NCBI RefSeq assembly: GCF_000611645.1
Contig: NW_014012672.1
Span: forward strand, 959-18,622
Length of the DNA: 17,664 nt
Origin: Monoraphidium neglectum
Lineage: Eukaryota; Chlorophyta; Chlorophyceae; Sphaeropleales; Selenastraceae
Reading direction: 5' to 3'
The notes under the pieces were generated by a model that saw only the letters and a list, made by a program, of their open reading frames with translations, did not search any database and was not told where the DNA came from. This document shows positions 10,273 through 17,664 of the stretch, one piece after another (positions within the stretch are counted from its first letter, which is position 1; every line of letters begins with the position of its first letter). A program made the translations under genes and the position numbers.

Positions 10273-12181
10273 ATGCAGCAGGAGGCTGGCTTTGCTGGGG
10301 AAGGCGGCCAAATGGCTGGGCCGGGGATGCAGCAGCAGGAGTTGTCAGAGCGGGTGTTCCCGTGCGTCAAGCTCCGCGGTCTACCCTTCGACGTCAATGA
10401 GGACGAGATCAGAGTGTTCATGGTGCGCGCCCATCCGCGGGCCGATGCGGAATCATTGTCTGTTTATTGGAGGCTCACGATGGCGACCGATCATGGGGCC
10501 AATTGGCTCCCCTCGGCACACGCGCGACGACGACGCGCGTGTACGATCACTTACGGACCCCGTTGCTGATCCCTGCACCTCTGATCTAGCAGGAGGGCAT
10601 CGATCCCGTGGATATCCTGCTCGTCAAACGCGATGGACGCTTCTCAGGCGAGGCGTACTGCGTGCTGAGCAGCCCGGCCATGATCCAGGCGGCCCTCGAC
10701 AAGAATAAGTCGTACATGGGAAGGCGTTACGTGGAGGTGTTCAAGGCCAAGAAGTTGGTACGTGGGTCAAGGAGGTGTCGACGGCTGTCCGTTGCGGTCT
10801 GCGGACAGCGCAGCTGTGCAGTAAGCTTGCACGCTTGACGTCACCTGCAGTGCAGCGATTGGCTGTGATGCCACACATTGACAGCAACTACCCTTTGCCC
10901 CAAAGTTCACATGCCTTCACGCGGAAGTGGAAACCAAACCCCCGGGCGGGGGCGCGAATGGGCAGCAGGGACGGCGGCAGGTGTCACCAACAACGCTCCC
11001 CTCCTGACAAGCCGCCTGCAATGCACCGCCCTGGCCCCTCTTGATTTCAGGACTACTATAAGGCGGTCATGGGGGAGATGCTGGATGGGACGGGCATGGG
11101 CCGGCCGGGGCGGCCCGGCGCGCAGCAGCAGATGATGATGCAGCACGGCTACCCCATGCAGCACGGCTATGCCATGCAGGTGCGGACCAGCACCGTCAGG
11201 CGACGGTTCCTGCGCAGACTGGGCGGCCGCCGCAAATGCACATGTGGCGTGATGGGTTCACAGGGGCGCGACAGGAGTGGCGTTGCTAGGGCGCATGCAT
11301 GCTGGCAGCCGCTGCTTGTGGCGTTGTTGCAATACCGTCGGTCGCACCCCTTGCCGCCGGGCTATCGCGTTGGTGAAGTCTCCAGCAGCCAAGGCGCAAG
11401 ACGTTGATCAACACCGCAAATATTTGCCGTCAATGTTGACTCTGGCAGCGTGGGGGGCACGGCCTGCAGCGGCACCTTGGCAGCCAGCGGCGCTGCCCCT
11501 GTCATGACACAGGCACCCTGACTGCCGAGTACCTCCGTCACGCCCCACCCGCCTGCTGCGTTCACAGCAGGGCTACGGCGGCTACGGCCACCAGGGCGGC
11601 TACGCCAACGGCGGGGTCTACGGCGGCGGTGGCGGCGGCGGCATGCGCGAGGAGGGCCCCAGCAATGTGCTGCGGCTGCGGGGGCTGCCATTCAGCGCTG
11701 GCAAGGATGACATCATCCGCTGGTTCGAGGACGTCCAGGTCACCCCGCCCTCACAGGAGGGGTGAGCGGGAAGCCATGGGTGGGGCGCCGCCACTCAGCA
11801 CAAGGGGCCACCTGGGCGCGCCGCTGCCACGGCGGAGGGCCGCAGCAGGCAGCGTTGGTGTGAGGGGGTTGGGAAGCACGGCTTCCCCAGGCGGCGGCAG
11901 CAACAGTCTGGCTGTGTTTTCTGGCCAATGTCTTGTCCCACCTAGATACCTGGCAGCCCCCCTGTCCTGACGCGCCGACTGCCGCCCCTCAACGCTGGCG
12001 CAGCGTTCACATCATCACCGACTACGGCCGGCCGACCGGCGTGGCGCTGGTCGAGTTTGCGTCGCCGCAGGAGGCGCAGGCGGCCATGGTGAAGGACAAA
12101 CAGATGATGGGCACGCGCTACATCGAGGTGTTCTTGTCCAGCCGGGACGAGCTGCAGAGGTACCTGCCAAGAAGCTACTGA
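10273..12181 (+). CDS. hnRNP F/H-like RNA-binding protein with two quasi-RRM domains
   Basis: Five exons: 10273-10422, 10593-10757, 11051-11179, 11571-11761, 12004-12181; 813 nt, 270 residues, phases consistent. Family knowledge: hnRNP F/H proteins bind G-rich RNA through quasi-RRMs and regulate splicing and RNA processing. RRM1 spans about residues 31-107: CVKLRGLPFDVNEDEI, VDILLVKRDGRFSGEAYCVL and MGRRYVEVF. A linker has a Met/Gln/His-rich part and a Gly/Tyr-rich part (GYGGYGHQGGY then seven Gly). RRM2 spans about 181-262: VLRLRGLPFSAGKDDIIRWF, then VHIITDYGRPTGVALVEF, and MGTRYIEVF near the C-terminus. The layout matches plant two-RRM members of the family. The acceptors of introns 1 and 3 are tandem NAGNAG sites that could each add one Gln. 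ATG at 10273 is chosen over an in-frame GTG upstream. Confidence 0.9.
10587..10592 (+). promoter_or_regulatory. NAGNAG tandem splice acceptor, intron 1 of the hnRNP F/H-like gene
   Basis: The intron ends TAG-CAG before GAGGGCATC. Splicing after CAG gives FM-EGIDPVD, which aligns without a gap to the plant RRM1 pattern FFAGLDIVD. Splicing after TAG would add a Gln between Met50 and Glu51, in a loop of RRM1. Confidence 0.55.
11565..11570 (+). promoter_or_regulatory. NAGNAG tandem splice acceptor, intron 3 of the hnRNP F/H-like gene
   Basis: The intron ends CAG-CAG before GGCTACGGC. Both acceptors keep the frame; the upstream one would add one Gln to the flexible linker between the two RRMs, right after a Gln that ends exon 3. 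Confidence 0.55.
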
Positions 12182-13229
12182 GCGCCCCTGGACGCCAGGT
12201 CCCACGCGCTCCGCGCGCCCCGACGCGCGGCGGCGCGCTGGGCCCCTGTGCCTCAGTGCTCTTACCAGGGGCCCCTCGCCACGGGCTGCACCCCGGCTGC
12301 CCGCTGCGCCGTGCACGCCCCGCTCGTGTGGCGTCACCCGCTGCGTCACATCCGCCCGTCCCCCGCCCCACCAGACGCCTGAGTCGCTCCAGACTGGTGC
12401 AATTTGCCATGGTTCATGCATGGTGCCGCGCGTGGGCACGAGTCACTACGCTTGCATCCTGAGGGGTGGGCCGAGCGGCAGGGGCTGTCCGCGTGTCTTC
12501 ACGCACGTTTGGACGTCGCGCGGGGCGCCGGCAGTCAAACTGTTGACAATACGCGCCGCCGCGGCTTTGCGCGACGGCGCGTGCAGCCGCAGCGACGTAT
12601 CAGCAGAGCCATGAGCGGCCATGCATGCATCCGATCCCCGCTGGCGGGCGCCTGGCGCTGCGCCCTTCCTCCGCCCGGCCGTGCCTGTGCAGGCCTGGGG
12701 GCGCCGCACGCGGCGCGCGCGCGGCTGCAATCATCGCCGCGCCGATCGTTCAGGCGCCTCTGGGCATTGACCGCAGATGCTGCACCTGATTTCGCCTTTG
12801 CTCGTTTTGGGGCAGAGTGGGAGCGATCGATCACCCCCCCCCTATCTGCACATATCATCTACCGGTGGGTGTGCTGGAGCATTGTCATATGTAATCGTTG
12901 TGTGCTCCATTGATGGCTATGCGCAGCAGGCAGAGGTGGTGCAGCCAGGGGTGGGGCGGGCTTCGCGCTCCTGGGCTGCTGACCGTGTGGCGGTGCATCA
13001 TGTGGGTGCATCGCATCCGTGGAAATGCTGCCACCTTGGTGTTGGCTACGCACAGCAAACTGCAAGCGACAATGCGCACCTCTACACCTCAAACATCTTC
13101 ATTGCGGACGGGTAGCTGCGTCTCTGTATACACCGTATGCCTCTTAGTTCCGACGCACGGAGTGATCTAGAGCAGAAACAAGCCGTGATCGACTAAAATG
13201 TATCACTTAATTTGAAGTCAATCCTCCTG
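12182..13229 (+). other. 3' UTR of the hnRNP F/H-like gene and upstream region of CFAP65
   Basis: A TGTAA at 12890-12894 would give the RNA-binding protein gene a 3' UTR of about 710 nt. It includes a very GC-rich part (about 12540-12760). The rest, to about 13229, should hold the promoter and 5' UTR of the CFAP65-like gene and possibly an unrecognised first exon. Open frames here (for example 12777-13115) match no family I know and lack the local codon bias. Confidence 0.4.
12890..12894 (+). terminator. Possible TGTAA polyadenylation signal of the hnRNP F/H-like gene
   Basis: First TGTAA found downstream of the stop codon at 12179-12181, about 710 nt away. Confidence 0.4.
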
Positions 13230-14126
13230 ATGAGGTCCTCCCAACGCCCAGGCAGCCTGCGGGCGAGCGGGCGGCAGGGTTTGACGACCTCGTCAACGCA
13301 ACGAGAGCAGTGAGAGCAGGGAATGCCAACAGCGAGTGTGTTTGTTGCGGGACACCATTGCTGCAGAGACGGCAGCGCAGCCTGTTACCGTCGCGCCGCA
13401 AGGTGCGCAAGCCCACACGCCAAGCGCAATGCTGTTGCTGCATTGTTGAATCCCTGTGCGCACAGGAACGGCGTTGAGGTGCCTGCCCAGCTGGTGTGGA
13501 GCAAATGGCAGCCCGGAGGAGAATATGTGAAGACTATCACAGTCAAGAACGTGTCGAAACGGGTGCGTGGCTTGGCGTGCAGCGCAGTGGACGCGGCGGC
13601 GTGCGGGTAGCACCCTGGACAAGCATGCGCATGCGCTCACTTTGCTTAGCTGCACGCATGCGCCGCGCCTCCATCATTAAGCAACCATTCCTGAGAAATT
13701 AGAAGTTGGTGCTCCCCAGATGCGGCGCAGCTCTCAAACCCCTAAAACCCTTTTCCTTTGCCTGCCCCTGGTTCCGCTGTAGGTGGTCACGGTTTCACAC
13801 AAGCTCAACCAGAGCAAGGCGTTTTGCCTCGACTTCCCTGAACAGAGGCGGCTCAGCCCCGGCATGAGCGTGGCGCTGCGGGTGCAACGGGAGCAAACGG
13901 GCCGGCGCGCGTTTACATGTGGTGCAGTTGTTGCAGCTGACTTGTGCCATGCGATAGTGACGGTCTGCGATAGTGATGGTCTGGATGACATATTCTCCGC
14001 AGCATCAATCCCATCGTCAGCAGCAGCAGCAGCAGCAGCGCCGGCGGCGGCAGCGGCAGCAGCAGCAGGGGCAGCAGCAACAGCGCCAGCAGCAGCTGCA
14101 GCAGCGGCGGCGGCAGCAGCAGCTGT

Positions 14127-14193
<67 letters not shown>

Positions 14194-16227
14194 GCGGCAG
14201 CAGCAGCGGCAGCAGCATGAGCAGAACACTTACAGAACATACAACGTCTCTCACAGCGTGATGCTCATCAGTCCCGCGTGCGTGCCCGCAGCTCCATCAT
14301 GCCAACCCGCACCCACCCGACCCCGCAGGTCGTCTTCCGCCCGCTGCGGGCGCAGGCTTATTCTGACACAGCCGTCGTCACCTGCGACGGTGTCGCCATC
14401 CCCGTGCCGCTGGCAGCGCCGCTGGCCGCCAGCCGCCTGCAGGCGCCGAGGGCGGTCGATTTCGGGCTGGTGCCCGCGCGGGAGCTGTTGGTGCGGCAGC
14501 TGCCCATATCAAACGTAGGCGAGGCGCCGCTCGCGTTCTCATGGCGAGTCGAGGCCCCCTTTTCGCTGACGCCCGCGGCCGGGCGGCTGGCGCCGGGGGA
14601 GGGCGCGTTGTGCCAGGTGGCGTTTGCGCCGGAGGATGCGGCGGCGTTTGCGGGCACGGCGGCGTGCGAGCTGGACAACGGAGAGGTGGTGGAGGTCAAC
14701 GTGAGCTGGCCGGCTGAACGGGTGACAGGGGGTGCTGAAGCTTGGATGCAGGCGATTTGGGGCAGGAGGGACCCTTGCTGAACAAGTTGACGCGGCACCT
14801 TAGTTGCCATGTGAATAGTCTGCAGGAAGTGAAGCGGCGCGCCGTGACAGGTTCAGCCAAACCAATCAATTTTCACGCCCCGGCTAACTTTTGCACCGTG
14901 AACTCGCAGCTCTCTGGCGCCGCCAAGTTCCCGTACCTGTCCCTGGAGTGCGCGTCCCTCGACCTCGGACGCGTCGCCGTGGGCAGGACGTCGTCGGCGC
15001 AGCTGCGCGTCGCGAACCTGTCGCCCGTGCAGGCGCGCTTCTCGGTCGAGCCCTGGGACGCAGCCGCCATGGCGGGGCTGGTCGCGGCGGCGGGGCTCGC
15101 GAACGGCGGCAGCGACGGCAGGGAGGCGGATGATGAGGCGGGCGTGTTTGACGTCGACCCGAAAGAGTGAGTCGCGGCCGCAAGCACGCGTGCTGTGGGG
15201 CTCGTGGCGCGGAGCGGCGGGGCCAATCGCCACAGGCTTTGGATGGCAGGAGCCAGCGGCAAGGGTTCCAATACACAGTCAAAGCCTCCAGTGCGTCCAC
15301 TGATGTCGTTTCCACATGTACACACGCAGGGGCACTCTGGGCCCGGGCGAATACGGCGTCCTGACAGTCACCTATGCACCCCAGGCCAGCGGCGCCGCCT
15401 CCTTCCGCCGCTTTGCCGTGGTCACCCCTGGCGGCAACCGCGCGCCGCTGCGCGTCAGAGGCGAGGCGGAGGGGCCGAGGGTCACGCTGAGCGCGCGTGT
15501 GCTGGATTTTGGCAGCGTGAGGGCCGGGCAGGAGGCGTCCAAGGTTGTCTACATCGAGAACGCGTCCGAGGTTGCTGCCGCCTACGAGTTCCGGGACGAC
15601 GGTGGGGGCGTGTTCGAGCTGAGCCAGCCGCGGGGCGTCGTCGGGCCGCGGTCCGCAGGGCACACGCGCGTGACGTTTGCGCCGGGGCTGGCGGCCAACT
15701 ACTGGCGGCGGCTGGTTTGCGTTTTTCAGGTGGGCGTTACTCCTTTTCTTAAGTGGTGTCATGGTTGTAGCGTAGTTTGCCCAGCGATCCCTGATCCCTC
15801 CATGTGGCGAAGGTCAGCGGCCGTCCGCCGCCGTCGCGCACGGCGGCCCCTCAGCAGCTCGTCCTTGGCGCGGTGGCGTCGAGCAACATATGTTGACCGC
15901 GTGGGGTGCGCCTGCCCTGCAAGCTGCCACCCCCCACCCTGCCCGCAAACACCCTGACTCATCCCCAGGACGCCGCCCCAATATCACTGGACGTCTTGGG
16001 GACCGCTTTTGACGACAAGAGCCGCCCTCCGCCGCTGACCTATGCCCACGTGTGCGCCTACCTGGCCCGCACCGACGCCGGCGGCGCGCCGCTCCCTGGA
16101 GAGGGGCCGAACGGCGGCGCCGACGCGGCGACGGCAGCAGCAGCAGCAGCAGCAGCGGTAGCGGCAGCGGGCAGGTCCGCGTCGCCGATGGGCTGCGCCA
16201 AGAGCACCAGCGCGTCTCGCTCCCGCT

Positions 16228-16258
<31 letters not shown>

Positions 16259-16619
16259 CCCGGGGCCCGCGGAGGAGGAGGGAGCGGCAGAGCAGCAGCG
16301 GCCGGCGGCGCAGGTGGTGGGCCCGGACGGGTGGCGGCTGCTCTTTGACGGTCAGGACCCCGCGCGGGCGCTGGAGCTCAGCGATGACGTCATCGACTTC
16401 GGGGCCTGCTCGCGGCTGTCGGCGGCAGAGCCGCGCGCCGTCAGCGTCACCAACCGCACGGGCGCAAAGCTCTCGGTGTTTGCCTGCGTGCCCGGCTGGC
16501 GCGACCCGTCCTCGCCGGGCGGTGCGCCGCCGCCGCCGCGCGGGCCGTCGCCGCCACGGGCGCGTCGGGTGGCGGGCGGCGCAGGCGCGGCAGCCGCGGG
16601 ACTCGGGGGGACAGCGGCT

Positions 16620-16698
<79 letters not shown>

Positions 16699-17664
16699 TG
16701 TTCCAGGTGTTTCCGGACATTTTGGAGCTGCAGCCAGGGGCCAGCGGCACCTTGAGGGTGGCTTTCAGGCCGCCCAAGGACGGGCAACACTATTGCTGCA
16801 CTGTGCAGGTGTGGAGTGGAGGGGGTGGGGCTTGCCGGGCGGCGCCAGTTCACCTGAGCGGGCGTGGTGCGGAGAAGCGAGCCGAGGGGTTTTGGTTGGG
16901 GCACTTTTGGTTCAGCTGTCAGGGCCGCGCCCCTTTCTGATGGCAGAGGTCCCCATGCACAGCAAATTTGCCGCGCACCCGGCAGTCAACCAGAACGCAA
17001 GACGCGCGCCGCGCCCAGCCTCGGCCCGAGGCTCCTGGCAACGCACCCCCGCGCCCCGCCGGCCCCTGCAGGTGGTGGGGGTGGTCAAGGGGCAGCGCAA
17101 CTTCCGGCTGGTGCCGGGCGACAGGGTGGTGCCCCCCTGGACGCGCAGCCTGCAGGTGCGGTGCCCCGGACGGCGCAGGCGCGAGGCGCGCCGCCGTAGG
17201 AGCGGAACAGAAGAAAGCGCGGGCCGGCTGTGGCGCCCGGCAGCTGCTCAGCAGGCGCAGCTTGGGCCGCGCCGCCCGCTAGGCCCTGCGGGCGGCGACC
17301 GGCCTGCTGTGGCCGCCTCTACCCCCGTCTCCCGCCTCACACTCCGCCCGGCAACATGCCGGCGGACGCGTCGCACCCGCAAGCTTAGGCACTCCCCTCC
17401 TCGGCACACATTCCTCGACCCTCTCCTAGAAATCCACCTCCACGCACCAAAAATGTCAACAAACTGCTGCACCCCAGGTGTGCGGCCACACCTTCACGGG
17501 GGCCCTGAGCCCCGAGTTCAGTCCCAAGGTCCGCCTGGCTGCCCAGAGGGTGGCCTTCCCACCCCTGCGGCCCGGGGAGGTCGGGCATCAGACCGTGGCG
17601 ATCCTGAACTATGGGGACACCCCGGTGGGTGACACGGGGGGTTGGGGGGCAGGTGGGGTTGCGG
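13230..17664 (+). CDS. CFAP65: CFAP65 (FAP65/CCDC108) homologue, N-terminal half, cut by the right edge
   Basis: Exons: tentative first 13230-13309, then 13466-13562, 13783-13881, 14329-14700, 14910-15166, 15330-15729, 15969-16808, 17072-17155, 17478-17624, continuing past the edge. All junctions are GT-AG and in phase; 792 residues so far. Family knowledge: CFAP65 is a large axonemal protein built of ASH/MSP-type immunoglobulin-like domains, needed for sperm and ciliary motility and found in the Chlamydomonas flagellum. Matching blocks: WSKWQPGGEYVKTITVKN; RRLSPGMSVALR joined to VVFRPLRAQAY; VDFGLVPARELLVRQLPISN; LSGAAKFPYLSLE; VLDFGSVRAGQEASKVVYIEN; ISLDVLGTAFDDKSRPPPLT (the family's hallmark LxLIGTxxxDxxxP); FRLVPGDRVVPPW; VCGHTFTG and FPPLRPGEVGHQTVAILNYG. 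Exon 7 also has Ala-rich and polyGln insertions. The first exon and start (ATG 13230) rest only on phase and a GTGAGA donor. Confidence 0.85.
14020..14216. repeat. GCA microsatellite in CFAP65 intron
   Basis: About 200 bases of GCA/GCG/GCC triplets, including 21 uninterrupted GCA units at 14128-14190. It lies in the intron 13882-14328. That intron is defined by the protein continuity across it (LSPGMSVALR to VVFRPLRAQAY), so the long polyalanine, polyleucine and polycysteine frames through the repeat are not coding. Confidence 0.92.
16132..16273 (+). repeat. Alanine-coding GCA/GCG repeats in CFAP65 exon 7
   Basis: Two Ala runs, the first mostly GCA codons (near 16134-16160) and the second mostly GCG codons (near 16231-16258), separated by a Ser/Arg-rich linker (STSASRSRSP). 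They sit in a low-complexity insertion between the conserved LGTAFDDKSRPPPLTYAHV block and the next ASH strand ALELSDDVIDFG. The reading frame stays open throughout. Confidence 0.8.
16623..16697 (+). repeat. Pure CAG repeat coding for 25 glutamines in CFAP65 exon 7
   Basis: Seventy-five bases, 25 uninterrupted CAG codons, in frame in exon 15969-16808. The run is flanked by TAAV on the left and VFQVFPDILELQPGASGTLR on the right. It follows a Pro/Arg/Ala-rich stretch. The codon purity suggests recent expansion or slippage. Confidence 0.95.

Noticed and set aside
13734..14240. Long polyalanine, polyleucine or polycysteine reading frames on both strands
   Set aside because: They are translations of the GCA repeat. 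Splice sites at 13882 and 14328 with continuous CFAP65 protein sequence show the repeat is intronic.
14884..15762. 292-codon minus-strand open frame
   Set aside because: Antisense to CFAP65 exons 5 and 6; Arg/Pro-rich shadow with no family features.
15984..16904. 306-codon minus-strand open frame
   Set aside because: It is antisense to CFAP65 exon 7, Arg- and Leu-rich because of high GC and the CAG repeat; the plus strand carries the conserved protein.
16793..17632. 279-codon plus-strand open frame
   Set aside because: It runs across CFAP65 introns in a different frame from exons 8 and 9, which have clear family motifs and splice sites.

Overview
The window looks like nuclear DNA of a green alga (Chlorophyta), possibly a trebouxiophyte, though the sequence alone does not fix the genus. 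The evidence is: spliced genes with short GT-AG introns (about 90-440 nt); GC-rich exons with strongly G/C-ending codons against less biased introns; a chloroplast protein with a transit-peptide-like N-terminus (CCB1); a plant-type complex I subunit; a flagellar protein (CFAP65); TGTAA 3'-end signals, as commonly used by green algae; and abundant CAG/GCA and CA microsatellites.

Layout, left to right. 1-228 (-): first exon of an unrecognised gene that runs off the left edge. 1029-1337 (+): single-exon NDUFB4-like subunit of mitochondrial complex I. 1338-3074: apparent facing 3' regions of this gene and the next, with two opposing TGTAA signals near 1.94-1.98 kb. 3075-3469 (-): small two-exon gene of unknown function. 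4261-6459 (-): six-exon CCB1, a cytochrome b6f assembly factor; its introns carry a CA microsatellite. 7552-9606 (+): five-exon cytosolic ribosomal protein S3 (uS3), with a GC-AG first intron. 10273-12181 (+): five-exon hnRNP F/H-like protein with two quasi-RRM domains and two NAGNAG tandem acceptors. About 13230 to the right edge (+): the first 8-9 coding exons of a CFAP65 (FAP65/CCDC108) homologue, truncated by the window end, with an intronic GCA microsatellite and a pure run of 25 CAG codons inside a coding exon.

The genes are not an operon or pathway; they are unrelated eukaryotic housekeeping and organelle genes, each with its own promoter. CCB1/RPS3 and the left-edge gene/NDUFB4 are divergent pairs that could share promoter space. 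I found no transposon, CRISPR, tRNA, rRNA or viral sequence. The points most worth a second look are the ciliary gene and its polyglutamine insertion within a predicted ASH domain, the GC-AG intron in RPS3, the paired NAGNAG acceptors, and the unidentified minus-strand small gene. I do not see a clearly new multi-gene system.
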